Below are positions 7,888-15,621 of a stretch of 44,855 bases of DNA, one piece after another. This DNA is from Lachnospiraceae bacterium (GTDB lineage Bacteria; Bacillota; Clostridia; Lachnospirales; Lachnospiraceae). The stretch lies in NCBI GenBank assembly GCA_022787145.1, contig JALFVM010000189.1, forward strand, positions 1 through 44,855, given 5' to 3'. The notes beneath the pieces are model-generated. The model worked only from the letters and a program-made list of their open reading frames with translations, ran no database searches and was not told the origin of the DNA. The position numbers and the translations under genes were made by a program. Each line of letters starts with the position of its first letter. Position 1 is the stretch's first letter.

Positions 7888-8573
7888 CGCATTTTCTCAA
7901 TTTCAATCACGGTCAAAGCTCCATTTTTCATCTGAAACTTCACATTCATGCCGGCATACTCCATGCCATAGACGCGATTTGGATCGTCCTGATACGCCGG
8001 CCGCGGATCCTGACCAAGCATATCACGAAGTACCTGCCGTTTGTCCTGCGGAACTTTTTCCAGAAGTTCCTGTGGAATATCCACATCCACACAGTATCCG
8101 ACAAACCTATCGGAAAAACCGCCAAGCGCATCGGGATGGCTGTCCGCATTTGGCTGATACGGCTTGATGTCATAAATCGGCGTTCCGCTCATCATATCAG
8201 CACCTATCACATACAGCACCACGCCTTCCTTCTGCGTCTTCTCGATTCTGTCCAGTCTGACACAGGACAGTCCGATTGGATTGGGACGAAACGGAGAGCG
8301 GCTGGCAAATACGCCCACACGTTTGTTTCCTCCGAGTCTCGGCGGACGCACCGTCGGCGACCACTCATGGCGGTCAAACAATTCCGAAAATCCCCAGATC
8401 AGCCACAGATGTGAAAATGCCTCCAGGCAATTCACGATCCCTTCTTTTCGGTATTCCGGCTCAAACACAATTTTGCTCACATTCTGCACCAGACCGCTCT
8501 GACGCGGTACACCGAATTTGGCAGAATAATCATTATAAATATGGGCAATTACTTTCAGAGTTATCTCTTCCAT
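7884..8573 (-). CDS. trmO: tRNA (N6-threonylcarbamoyladenosine37-N6)-methyltransferase TrmO
   Basis: A 229-residue TrmO/TsaA (UPF0066) protein. The conserved core RPPRLGGNKRVGVFASRSP at about 76-94, the following FRPNPIGLS and the later DMMSGTPIYDIKPY stretch mark the SAM-binding beta-barrel. The family methylates the N6 of t6A at position 37 of ANN-decoding tRNAs, mainly tRNA-Thr. It is 18 bases downstream of dus on the same strand, so two tRNA-modification genes are paired. Its last codons carry the -35 box of the aspS promoter. The window also holds tcdA (33053-33793), which modifies the same t6A. Confidence 0.88.
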   Translation of the reverse strand: MEEITLKVIAHIYNDYSAKFGVPRQSGLVQNVSKIVFEPEYRKEGIVNCLEAFSHLWLIWGFSELFDRHEWSPTVRPPRLGGNKRVGVFASRSPFRPNPIGLSCVRLDRIEKTQKEGVVLYVIGADMMSGTPIYDIKPYQPNADSHPDALGGFSDRFVGYCVDVDIPQELLEKVPQDKRQVLRDMLGQDPRPAYQDDPNRVYGMEYAGMNVKFQMKNGALTVIEIEKMR

Positions 8574-8591
8574 ACAATTCCTCTCTTTCCG

Positions 8592-9524
8592 CTACAGCAT
8601 ACTAAATATCTCATCGATCACCCGGTCATACACCACCAGCTTCTCTGATTTTTTTATCTTTTTTAACGCTTTTTTCTGATTGTCCTCCGGTAGCATATGG
8701 ATAAAATAACTCCAGAATTCTTTCATTTTAAACAGCGTATTTCTGTCTCCCGAACAAATTTCCTGATAGCCTTCATAAATTTCTCTATGAAACTTACAAA
8801 GTACCTCCTTCGAGGGAAGCCTTTCCTCCTCAACTTCATCCACAAGTGCCGGATTCGCAAGAATGCCTCGCCCAAGCATCACGCAGCCCACCTGCGGGAA
8901 AGCATCTGAAAATCTGGAAATATCCTCCCTCGTAAACAGATCTCCATTGTAACACAGAGAATTTTTACTTTTCTGCACGGCCAGTGCAAACATCTCCATA
9001 TTCGGTGTATTTTTGTAATAATCCTTCTGGACTCTCGGATGTACAATCAGTTCCTCCAGCGGATACCGGTTATAAATTTCCAGAAGCTCCTCAAACTCAA
9101 CCGGAAATTCCATCCCGAGTCTCGTCTTAACAGAAATCTTTATATCCAGTCCCTCAAACACCTCTTCCAGGAATTGATTCAAAACTTTTGGCTCCTGCAA
9201 AAATCCAGCCCCCCGCCGCTTGGAAACAACGGTCTTTGAAGGACAGCCAAGATTCAGATTCACTTCCTCATATCCCATCTGCTGCAGTGCTTTGGCCGTC
9301 CGGATAAAATCCTCACTGTTGTTTGTCAGAATCTGCGGTACGACACACTTTCCGCTGTTGTGCTCCGGATCAAGTTCCTTGCGCTCCCGCGCATCAAAGT
9401 CTTTCAAAATATGCGGCACGATAAACGGTGTGAAATACTTATCCATCGGGTGAAAATAATGATGGTATGCATTCCGAAAAACAAATGTTGTAAGCCCCTC
9501 CATCGGGGCAAGATAATACTTCAT
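8592..9524 (-). CDS. tRNA-dihydrouridine synthase family protein
   Basis: A 310-residue FMN-dependent TIM-barrel protein. APMEG at 6-10 is the flavin-binding start. NLGCPS around 91-96 holds the catalytic Cys94, and SKRRGAGFL follows it. GRGILANPAL near residue 220 is the phosphate-binding end. The family reduces uridine to dihydrouridine in tRNA D loops. The exact subfamily and target position are not clear. ATG at 9524 is chosen over a TTG four codons upstream because GGAG lies 6 bases before it. It is followed closely by trmO. Confidence 0.87.
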   Translation of the reverse strand: MKYYLAPMEGLTTFVFRNAYHHYFHPMDKYFTPFIVPHILKDFDARERKELDPEHNSGKCVVPQILTNNSEDFIRTAKALQQMGYEEVNLNLGCPSKTVVSKRRGAGFLQEPKVLNQFLEEVFEGLDIKISVKTRLGMEFPVEFEELLEIYNRYPLEELIVHPRVQKDYYKNTPNMEMFALAVQKSKNSLCYNGDLFTREDISRFSDAFPQVGCVMLGRGILANPALVDEVEEERLPSKEVLCKFHREIYEGYQEICSGDRNTLFKMKEFWSYFIHMLPEDNQKKALKKIKKSEKLVVYDRVIDEIFSML

Positions 9525-9684
9525 AACAATCTCCAATTATATAAAATAATCAATACAAGCCTTCATAAAATTTTCTTTATCGTGACAACTTCTCCCTGGT
9601 CTGAATCCATAGCTATAGTCACTGAATAATTCAAAGGGGACTGTTTATTTTCCGACTGCCCCTTTTGGTTATGTATCACTATCA

Positions 9685-10596
9685 CTAAGACTCTTTCATT
9701 TTCCTGGTGGACAATACCGGAATGGACACCCCCACAATCACAATTGCCACTCCAAAAATCTGCGGCCATTCCAACGTATCATGGAGAATCAAAACACTGA
9801 GTACCGTTCCGACTACCGGCTCCAGTGTCGCTGTAATGCTGGCCATTCCTCCGTCAATTCCCATGTTTAATCCCTTTAAATAAAAGGTATAGGGGAGGAC
9901 GGTTCCCAAAAGGGCAAGTGCCAGATAAAGAGGCCACAACCCGGATACAGGAATCTGAATCGACCATACCGGTTTCAATATCAAAAACAGAGGAATGACA
10001 AAGAGCGTCATCAATCCGGCATTCATCTGTCCATCGTGAAGCTGATTTGCCTTTCTTCCCATGACGGTTGTCATGGAATAGCTGATTCCCGATAAAATGC
10101 CAAAACACAGACCTTTCCCGTTTGCTGAAACAGAAGCCAGGTCATATCCCCGTACCACGAGAAGGCTTCCCAGAAAGGTACAGCATAAAGCTGCAAACTT
10201 TGCTTTCGTGATCGGTTCTTTATAAAGAATTCTGCTGAAAATGATGACAAAAGCAGGTCCTGTATAGAGAAGAATGGCCGCCATCGCCGTGCTGAGCTGC
10301 TCAATCGCCATCATATAAAAGATAAAAGTTCCACCGCCTGACACAATTCCATACATCAGGTAAAAAGGCAGTTCCCGAGCCTTTAACGTCTTTAAGCTTC
10401 CATTTGCAAGCATCCAGACAAAAAACACAGCCGCAGCCAGATAACAGCGCATCGCTGCCGAAGTCATGGCGTCGCTTCCCAGCTGATAGCTGAAATTACT
10501 GAAAATAGGGAGTGTTCCCCACAAAGAAGCCCCCATCATAACCAGAAGGAAGCCTTTATATTTTTGATTACTGCTTGTTTTCTTACGTTGATTCAT
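9685..10596 (-). CDS. DMT-family (EamA) transporter
   Basis: A 303-residue membrane protein with ten predicted helices arranged as two EamA repeats: GASLWGTLPIFSNF begins the first, and GISYSMTTVMGRKA the second around residue 165. Drug/metabolite transporters of this type export amino acids, nucleotides or other small molecules from the cytoplasmic membrane. The substrate is not readable from sequence. It lies 114 bases downstream of rplQ, behind the ribosomal operon terminator. The 160 bases between it and dus hold a weak AAAGGGG/CCCCTTT hairpin (9633-9639 with 9659-9665) without a T run. Confidence 0.82.
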   Translation of the reverse strand: MNQRKKTSSNQKYKGFLLVMMGASLWGTLPIFSNFSYQLGSDAMTSAAMRCYLAAAVFFVWMLANGSLKTLKARELPFYLMYGIVSGGGTFIFYMMAIEQLSTAMAAILLYTGPAFVIIFSRILYKEPITKAKFAALCCTFLGSLLVVRGYDLASVSANGKGLCFGILSGISYSMTTVMGRKANQLHDGQMNAGLMTLFVIPLFLILKPVWSIQIPVSGLWPLYLALALLGTVLPYTFYLKGLNMGIDGGMASITATLEPVVGTVLSVLILHDTLEWPQIFGVAIVIVGVSIPVLSTRKMKES

Positions 10597-10657
10597 ATCT
10601 TTTTCTCACAAAAATTTCCATATAGATTCTCGCACAAATTTCCATGCCAATTTCTAC

Positions 10658-10700
10658 ACAAAAAGACCTCCAAACTGAATCTCCAGTTCAGAGGTCTGAC
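10658..10700 (-). terminator. Terminator of the ribosomal protein operon
   Basis: On the minus strand, just after rplQ, AGACCTC (complement of 10691-10697) pairs with GAGGTCT (complement of 10664-10670), with a second inner pairing CAGT/ACTG. A run of Ts follows. This is a standard intrinsic terminator and ends the long rpsJ-rplQ transcription unit. Confidence 0.8.
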
Positions 10701-10711
10701 ATTTTTAAAAA

Positions 10712-11248
10712 TTATACTAACTCAAGAACAACTTCCATTGCAGCATCGCCTTTACGAGGTCCGATTTTGATGATTCTTGTGTAACCACCGTTACGGTCAA
10801 CGTATTTTGGAGCGATTTCGTTAAAGAGTTTATCTGTCATGTTGATCTCTTTTGTGTTTTTCTTCTTTCCAGCAGCTTTAGTAGGAACTTCTTTTACAGG
10901 GTAAAGAACTTTGTTCATCTGTCTTCTTGCATGAAGTCTGGAAGGCATATCTTTCTTGATTTCTTTCTGAACTTCATCGTATACAGTAACTTTCTTACCG
11001 TCAACAACTTCTTTTACTCTCTTGCCTTCAGCATCTTTGCGAGCAACTTTAGCTGTAACAGTAACAGTCTCAAAGTTGTCTTTCTCGCGAACTGCCATAG
11101 CGATCAAACCTTCTGCAATTTTGCGAACTTCTTTTGCTTTTGTCTCAGTTGTAACGATTTTTCCATGATATAACAGGTTTGTTACCTGGTTTCTCAGCAG
11201 AGCTTTTCTCTGATCAGATGTTCTACCTAATTTTCTATATTTCGCCAT
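10712..11248 (-). CDS. rplQ: 50S ribosomal protein L17, extended form
   Basis: L17 sits at the rim of the polypeptide exit tunnel. The N terminus ([18 protein letters not shown]) and C terminus ([25 protein letters not shown], split by GP) are typical. The protein is 178 residues against about 120 in Bacillus: some 40 extra charged residues lie between about 53 and 92, and a shorter Lys-rich insertion lies near 120-130. It is the last gene of the alpha part and is followed by a terminator. Confidence 0.95.
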   Translation of the reverse strand: MAKYRKLGRTSDQRKALLRNQVTNLLYHGKIVTTETKAKEVRKIAEGLIAMAVREKDNFETVTVTAKVARKDAEGKRVKEVVDGKKVTVYDEVQKEIKKDMPSRLHARRQMNKVLYPVKEVPTKAAGKKKNTKEINMTDKLFNEIAPKYVDRNGGYTRIIKIGPRKGDAAMEVVLELV

Positions 11249-11264
11249 TTTAAAAATCCTCCAT

Positions 11265-11322
11265 CTGTGGGAACAGCACTCGTGCTCTTACGGTCTTACC
11301 GGGCACTGCCTAGCGGTCCACT
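11265..11322 (-). other. Structured rpoA-rplQ intercistronic segment
   Basis: An outer GTGG/CCAC pairing (11267-11270 with 11318-11321) encloses three small hairpins: AGCA/TGCT at 11275-11286, CGGT/ACCG at 11291-11301 and GGC/GCC at 11302-11310. It lies in the 80-base gap before rplQ. The structure was read by eye only. Confidence 0.4.
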
Positions 11323-11328
11323 ATATTC

Positions 11329-12288
11329 TTATTCTTCGGTCGGCTGTAACTGCAGACCAAGTTCTTTCAGTTTCGCAAGAACTTCTTCCAGTGATTTACG
11401 TCCGAGGTTACGAACTTTCATCATGTCGTCGGAAGTTCTGTTACATAATTCTTCAACGGTATTGATACCAGCTCTCTTGAGGCAGTTGTAAGAACGAACA
11501 GATAATTCCAGCTCGTCAATGCTCATCTCAAGAACTTTCTCTTTCTCGTTGTCTTCTTTCTCAATCATAACTTCGGCTGTCTTCGCATTCTCAGACAGGT
11601 CGATGAACAGGCTTAAGTGCTCACTTAATACCTTTGCAGCCAGGCTGACTGCCTCATCCGGATCCAATGTACCATTGGTCCAAACATCCAAAGTTAATTT
11701 ATCAAAGTCTGTAATCTGACCTACACGAGTATTCTGAACTGTGAGGTTTACGCGCTCTACCGGTGTGTAGATAGAGTCAACTGCGATTACGCCAATCGGC
11801 ATATCCTCTGTTTTCGCTTTATCTGCACCGATGTACCCACGACCTTTTGTAATGGTCAGTTCCATGCTGAGGTGGCAGTCGCTTCCGCCGTTCAGTGTGG
11901 CAATGACCTGATCTGGATTCATGATTTCAATATCCTGATCTGCCTGGATATCAGCTGCTGTTACCACACCTTTGCCTTCGCACTCGATGTAAGCAACTTT
12001 TGGCTCATTGTCCAAACTTGTATTTTTGATGGCCAGACTCTTCAAATTCATGATAATCTCTGTTACATCTTCCTTCACTCCCGGAATGGAACTGAATTCA
12101 TGCAACACACCGTCAATCTTTACCTGGCTGACTGCAGCACCCGGCAGAGAGGACAGCATAATTCTTCTAAGAGAGTTACCTAATGTAGTGCCATAGCCTC
12201 TTTCCAGAGGTTCTACAACGAATCTACCATATTTCTTATCTTCGGAAATTTCCGTAATCTCAATTTTAGGTTTATTAAAATCAAACAT
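11329..12288 (-). CDS. rpoA: RNA polymerase alpha subunit
   Basis: A 319-residue alpha subunit. The N-terminal assembly domain (about 1-230) contains [20 protein letters not shown]. The C-terminal DNA- and regulator-binding domain (about 250-315) contains [19 protein letters not shown] and [12 protein letters not shown]. It dimerises to nucleate RNA polymerase assembly. It follows rpsD after a 165-base gap that holds a hairpin element. An AAGGAGGAG ribosome-binding site precedes the ATG. Confidence 0.98.
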   Translation of the reverse strand: MFDFNKPKIEITEISEDKKYGRFVVEPLERGYGTTLGNSLRRIMLSSLPGAAVSQVKIDGVLHEFSSIPGVKEDVTEIIMNLKSLAIKNTSLDNEPKVAYIECEGKGVVTAADIQADQDIEIMNPDQVIATLNGGSDCHLSMELTITKGRGYIGADKAKTEDMPIGVIAVDSIYTPVERVNLTVQNTRVGQITDFDKLTLDVWTNGTLDPDEAVSLAAKVLSEHLSLFIDLSENAKTAEVMIEKEDNEKEKVLEMSIDELELSVRSYNCLKRAGINTVEELCNRTSDDMMKVRNLGRKSLEEVLAKLKELGLQLQPTEE

Positions 12289-12337
12289 TCAGGCTCCTCC
12301 TTTTTTCATCGAATCTCATTCATGTTCACATAAGGAA

Positions 12338-12446
12338 GCTCGATTCACTAAATTCGACTTTCCTTACAGTCGGTCTCATTAAGTTCCTTCGAGCAAAACT
12401 CGCACTAAGCTCAAGCGGCGCTTCTCAGCTTGCTTTCGCCAAGTGC
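12338..12446 (-). repeat. Hairpin element A between rpsD and rpoA
   Basis: Two imperfect hairpins. The first has outer arms GCTCGA (12338-12343) and TCGAGC (12389-12394) and inner arms CGACT (12355-12359) and AGTCG (12368-12372). The second has GCACT (12402-12406) with AGTGC (12442-12446) and inner CAAGC with GCTTG (12412-12416, 12428-12432). CTCGCACTAAGCTCAA resembles CTCGCACTAAGTTCAA in element B at 19885-20005. Confidence 0.5.
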
Positions 12447-12453
12447 TCTGTTT

Positions 12454-13047
12454 TTATTTAGAATACAACTCGACGATGAGCATCTCGTTAACCGGAACAT
12501 CAATCACATCACGGCTTGGGAGCTCTTTTACGGTTCCTTTTAATGCTTCCTGATCAACATCCAGCCATTCCGGAACAACTCTTCCAGCTGTTACTTCCAG
12601 AATACCTTTGTATCTCTCAGAACCTTTTTTGTTCTCTTTGATTTCGATTACATCACCAGCACTTACTAAGTAAGATGGGATATTAACCTGTTTTCCGTTA
12701 ACCAGTACATGTTTGTGGTCAACAATCTGTCTTGCTTCTTTTCTTGTTCTTGCAAATCCAAGACGGAATACTACGTTGTCAAGACGACTCTCAAGCATAG
12801 TCATCAGGTTCTCACCTGTCATACCAGCCATTTTATCAGCTTTCTTGTAGTAGTTTCTGAAAGGTTTCTCCAGAACTCCGTAGATGAATTTTGCTTTCTG
12901 TTTTTCTCTTAACTGAAGACCGTACTCAGACATTTTTCTGTTGGCACGTCTTAACTGTCTTGTTGATTTTTTATCAATTCCCAAATATACAGGATCTAAA
13001 TCCAAAGATCTGCATCTTTTCAGAACAGGCACTCTATTTACTGCCAT
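12454..13047 (-). CDS. rpsD: 30S ribosomal protein S4 (zinc-free form)
   Basis: A 197-residue S4. The N terminus lacks the CxxC-type zinc knuckle and keeps LDLDPVYLGIDKKS. The S4 RNA-binding domain spans about 87-150 (ESRLDNVVFRLGFARTRKEARQIV). S4 is a primary 16S rRNA binder. In E. coli it represses the alpha operon by binding the rpsM leader, and in Bacillus subtilis it represses its own separate gene. Here rpsD lies inside the alpha operon, three genes after the structured rpsM leader. Confidence 0.97.
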   Translation of the reverse strand: MAVNRVPVLKRCRSLDLDPVYLGIDKKSTRQLRRANRKMSEYGLQLREKQKAKFIYGVLEKPFRNYYKKADKMAGMTGENLMTMLESRLDNVVFRLGFARTRKEARQIVDHKHVLVNGKQVNIPSYLVSAGDVIEIKENKKGSERYKGILEVTAGRVVPEWLDVDQEALKGTVKELPSRDVIDVPVNEMLIVELYSK

Positions 13048-13115
13048 TTCGCACTATACCTCCTAATTGTATCCGTTAACTGTAAACTATCAAAATCTAA
13101 ATCCAATAATTGTAA

Positions 13116-13511
13116 TTAGACTCTTCTGCGTTTTGGTGGGCGGCATCCATTATGTGGTACCGGAGTTACGTCTCTGATGCTTGTTACATTTAAGCCACAA
13201 GCCTGAAGCGCACGGATTGCTGCCTCTCTACCTGAACCTGGTCCCTTAACAAATACGTCTACAGTTTTCAAACCATGTACTAATGCTGCTTTTGTAGCTG
13301 TCTCAGCTGCCATCTGAGCTGCATAAGGGGTAGATTTCTTTGAACCTCTAAATCCAAGACCACCAGCACTTGCCCAAGAAAGAGCATTTCCTTCAGTATC
13401 TGTAAGAGTTACAATTGTGTTATTGAAAGATGACTGAATGTGTGCCTGTCCGCGTTCAACGTTTTTCTTGACACGACGTTTACCTGTCGTTTTCTTTGTC
13501 ACTTTTGCCAT
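13116..13511 (-). CDS. rpsK: 30S ribosomal protein S11
   Basis: A 131-residue S11 with [18 protein letters not shown] at about 20-37 and the C-terminal [14 protein letters not shown]11 forms part of the platform of the small subunit near the mRNA exit. It lies 51 bases after rpsM and 68 bases before rpsD in the usual order. Confidence 0.98.
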   Translation of the reverse strand: MAKVTKKTTGKRRVKKNVERGQAHIQSSFNNTIVTLTDTEGNALSWASAGGLGFRGSKKSTPYAAQMAAETATKAALVHGLKTVDVFVKGPGSGREAAIRALQACGLNVTSIRDVTPVPHNGCRPPKRRRV

Positions 13512-13562
13512 TTTAAAACTAACCTACACTTTCCTTTAAATCGAATTATCTGTTTCTATTTA

Positions 13563-13931
13563 TTATTTCTTCTTGTTTGCTACTGTTCTCTTAGGACCTT
13601 TTCTTGTTCTTGCGTTCGTCTTAGTCTTCTGACCACGAACAGGAAGTCCTTTTCTATGACGGATTCCGCGATAGCATCCGATTTCCTGAAGTCTCTTGAT
13701 GTTCAGAGCGATTTCTCTACGAAGATCACCTTCTACAACATAACCTGCATCCATTACTTCACGAATTTTATCTACTTCTTCATTTGTCAAATCTCTGCAG
13801 CGTGTATCAGGATTAACTCCTGCCTCTGCAAGAATTTTAGCAGCGCTTGTTCTTCCAATACCATAAATGTATGTCAGACCAATCTCTACACGTTTGTCTC
13901 TTGGTAAGTCTACACCAGCTAAACGAGCCAT
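13563..13931 (-). CDS. rpsM: 30S ribosomal protein S13
   Basis: A 122-residue S13, starting [21 protein letters not shown] and ending in the basic tail [16 protein letters not shown]13 bridges the subunit heads and touches the P-site tRNA. The ATG at 13931 is chosen because TGGAGG lies upstream at the right distance; 29 further in-frame codons run back to 14018 but do not resemble S13. The 352 bases upstream form a structured leader with a possible promoter. Confidence 0.98.
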   Translation of the reverse strand: MARLAGVDLPRDKRVEIGLTYIYGIGRTSAAKILAEAGVNPDTRCRDLTNEEVDKIREVMDAGYVVEGDLRREIALNIKRLQEIGCYRGIRHRKGLPVRGQKTKTNARTRKGPKRTVANKKK

Positions 13932-14203
13932 GTAATTTTTCCTCCATTTTCTACATTCAGCATCCTGATAATCTGCGTCACGTACTTGTGTACGGTGAAA
14001 TGGGACGAGTCTCATCATTCTGCCTTTTCATTAATAGTTTCCTAATTGGGGTGTTTGTTTGCACCCAGCTGCCTGTTTTCGCAGCCTTTCCGATTTTGCT
14101 CGGTATTAGGCGGATTTATTTGGTATGTTTATTTTAACAGCCGAACAACACCGCCTGGTGGTTCGCACTGCAGCCGCACAAAATTACACAAACGGATGCC
14201 TGT
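13932..14203 (-). ncRNA. Candidate structured leader RNA of rpsM (alpha operon)
   Basis: Within the 352-base gap before rpsM, minus-strand CCTAAT (14105-14110) pairs with ATTAGG (14041-14046) and closes three hairpins: CCGA/TCGG (14090-14103), GCTGC/GCAGC (14068-14085) and GGGTG/CACCC (14049-14066). Only about eight bases of linker remain, so it looks like a four-way junction. Upstream is a nine-pair hairpin with an AA bulge and a GCCT-type loop (14142-14165). Downstream, CGTAC/GTACG (13981-13994) lies close to the ribosome-binding site. By position it matches where S4 regulates the alpha operon in E. coli. No known leader family was recognised. Confidence 0.6.
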
Positions 14204-14209
14204 TATCTA

Positions 14210-14239
14210 TATACATTGTTTTCTGATTTACATTGTCAA
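14210..14239 (-). promoter_or_regulatory. Possible promoter of the rpsM leader
   Basis: On the minus strand a perfect TTGACA (14234-14239) is followed after 18 bases by TGTATA (14210-14215). Transcription would start near 14203, just ahead of the structured leader. A near-palindrome CCCAGGCATGCCGGG (14248-14262) sits eight bases upstream of the -35. Confidence 0.5.
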
Positions 14240-14283
14240 TAGAGTTTCCCGGCATGCCTGGGTCATATGAAATGACGGTTACA

Positions 14284-14397
14284 TTAACCCTGGCGTTGTT
14301 TGTGTTTAGGATTTTCACAGATTACTCTGATGCTTCCTTTTCTTCTAATAACCTTGCATTTTTCGCAAATCGGTTTTACAGATGATCTTACTTTCAC
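14284..14397 (-). CDS. rpmJ: 50S ribosomal protein L36
   Basis: A 37-residue protein beginning at a GTG codon (14395-14397) with AGGAGG just upstream. The zinc ligands are three Cys and a late His: C12 and C15 in ICEKCK, C28 in RVICEN and H33 in PKHKQRQG, the Zn-binding form of L36. It is one of the last proteins added to the large subunit. It is too short for common length cut-offs. It is separated from infA by a terminator-like hairpin and from rpsM by the structured leader. Confidence 0.95.
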   Translation of the reverse strand: MKVRSSVKPICEKCKVIRRKGSIRVICENPKHKQRQG

Positions 14398-14437
14398 GGG
14401 AAATCCTCCTTCCGTAATTCTGCTAATCTGTAGTTTC

Positions 14438-14470
14438 CGGACGCACGTATCTCAGCCACACAAGCGTCCG
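14438..14470 (-). promoter_or_regulatory. 5' hairpin of the rpmJ transcript
   Basis: Seven-base arms CGGACGC (14438-14444) and GCGTCCG (14464-14470) pair perfectly around a 19-base loop. The hairpin begins at about the predicted transcription start of the promoter just upstream, so the rpmJ message would begin with a stem. It could protect the 5' end or bind a regulator. Confidence 0.45.
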
Positions 14471-14476
14471 CATAAT

Positions 14477-14505
14477 ATAATAGCATTACCTGCCAGGATT
14501 TGCAA
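14477..14505 (-). promoter_or_regulatory. Probable promoter of rpmJ
   Basis: On the minus strand TTGCAA (14500-14505) and TATTAT (14477-14482) are 17 bases apart. It follows the infA terminator and precedes rpmJ, so the operon appears to be restarted here. Confidence 0.5.
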
Positions 14506-14556
14506 GCATTTTTTTCTATATTTTCTTTTATTTTTTTCTTATCTTTTACTATAGAA

Positions 14557-14594
14557 GAAAAAAAACAGAGATACAGCCACAGCCATATCCCTGT
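14557..14594 (-). terminator. Terminator after infA
   Basis: On the minus strand ACAGGGATA (complement of 14586-14594) pairs with TATCTCTGT (complement of 14565-14573), with one G-U pair, and eight Ts follow. It lies 18 bases past infA and would at least partly separate infA from rpmJ. Confidence 0.65.
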
Positions 14595-14611
14595 TTCCTT
14601 TTTCATCGACT

Positions 14612-14830
14612 TTATTTGTCTCGCCAGATAATTCTTCCCTTACTTAAATCGTATGGTGATAATTCAATCGTTACTTTATCGCCTGGAAGAATACGAATGA
14701 AATTCATGCGAAGTTTGCCGCTGATGTGGGCAAGAACTACATGTTTGTTCTCTAATTCTACTTTAAACATCGCATTCGGAAGTTTTTCGAGTACGGTGCC
14801 TTCTACTTCGATTACATCTGCTTTTGACAT
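14612..14830 (-). CDS. infA: Translation initiation factor IF-1
   Basis: A 72-residue single OB-fold protein starting [20 protein letters not shown] and ending [11 protein letters not shown], the standard IF-1 length. IF-1 blocks the ribosomal A site during initiation. An AAGGAGGAG site lies directly upstream and map ends 19 bases before it. No KOW-domain gene lies between map and infA, unlike in Bacillus subtilis. Confidence 0.98.
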   Translation of the reverse strand: MSKADVIEVEGTVLEKLPNAMFKVELENKHVVLAHISGKLRMNFIRILPGDKVTIELSPYDLSKGRIIWRDK

Positions 14831-14849
14831 AGTCTCCTCCTTCTACCTA

Positions 14850-15605
14850 TTATTTTGTCAGAGTTAAGAGTTCTGGTTCACCTTCTGTTATGAGAACAGT
14901 ATTCTCATAATGAGCAGATAACATTCCATCTTCTGTAACTACGGTCCAGTCATCGTCGAGCCAGCATACATCTGCACGTCCCATATTGATCATGGGCTCA
15001 ATCGCAAGTGTCATACCAGGCTGCAGGCGAATTCCTCTGCGTCTCTGTGCAAAGTTCGGAATCTGTGGATCCTCATGAAGACTGGTTCCGATTCCATGTC
15101 CCACAAGGTCTCTGACCACGCCATAACCAAACTTTTCAGCATAAGCACCGATTGCTGCGGAAATCTCATGAAGATGATGTCCTGCTTTTGCATACTTGAT
15201 TCCCTCAAAAAAGCTCTCTCTTGTCACATCAATCAGCTTCTGTGCCTCTTTGGAAATTTCTCCCACACCGTAGGTGCGGGCAGCATCGGAATGGTAGCCC
15301 TCGTAGATCAGACCTGCATCCAGACTGATGATATCGCCTTCCTGAAGAATTCTTTCTTTGGAAGGAATTCCATGAACGACCTCATCGTTGATGCTTGTGC
15401 AGAAAGAAGCCGGAAAACCATTGTAATTCAGGAAATTCGGAATACATCCCAGATCGCGGATGATCTTCTCTCCCTCATGATCGATTTCCCATGTACTTAC
15501 GCCAGGACGAATCATTTTCGCAAGTTCATTGTGCACCTGCTCAAGAAGATGTCCTGCTTTTCTCATTTTTTCAATTTCTCTTGGTGATTTAACAGATACT
15601 GACAT
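14850..15605 (-). CDS. map: Methionine aminopeptidase, type I
   Basis: A 251-residue enzyme that removes the initiator Met from new proteins. The two-metal site is complete: D96 and D107 (SLDAGLIYEGYHSDAA), H170 (VGHGIGTSLHEDP), E203 (AIEPM) and E234 (AHYENT), plus the active-site H79. The C-terminal ISLE-like SH3-binding extensions of type Ib enzymes are absent. It is co-transcribed between adk and infA. Confidence 0.97.
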   Translation of the reverse strand: MSVSVKSPREIEKMRKAGHLLEQVHNELAKMIRPGVSTWEIDHEGEKIIRDLGCIPNFLNYNGFPASFCTSINDEVVHGIPSKERILQEGDIISLDAGLIYEGYHSDAARTYGVGEISKEAQKLIDVTRESFFEGIKYAKAGHHLHEISAAIGAYAEKFGYGVVRDLVGHGIGTSLHEDPQIPNFAQRRRGIRLQPGMTLAIEPMINMGRADVCWLDDDWTVVTEDGMLSAHYENTVLITEGEPELLTLTK

Positions 15606-15621
15606 AATTGCCTCCAGCTTA

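Noticed and set aside
9633-9665. AAAGGGG/CCCCTTT hairpin after the DMT gene as a terminator
   Set aside because: No T run follows on the coding strand and the loop is long; kept only as a remark.
13048-13115. TTGATA/TACAAT promoter-like pair before rpsD
   Set aside because: The -10 overlaps the approach to the ribosome-binding site, leaving almost no leader, and spacing is 16; probably chance in A/T-rich sequence.
13932-14018. N-terminal extension of S13 by 29 codons
   Set aside because: The S13 start [10 protein letters not shown] has its own ribosome-binding site, and the extension is part of the structured leader.
14394-14606. 70-codon minus-strand frame between infA and rpmJ
   Set aside because: It overlaps the terminator, promoter and hairpin there and has no family match.
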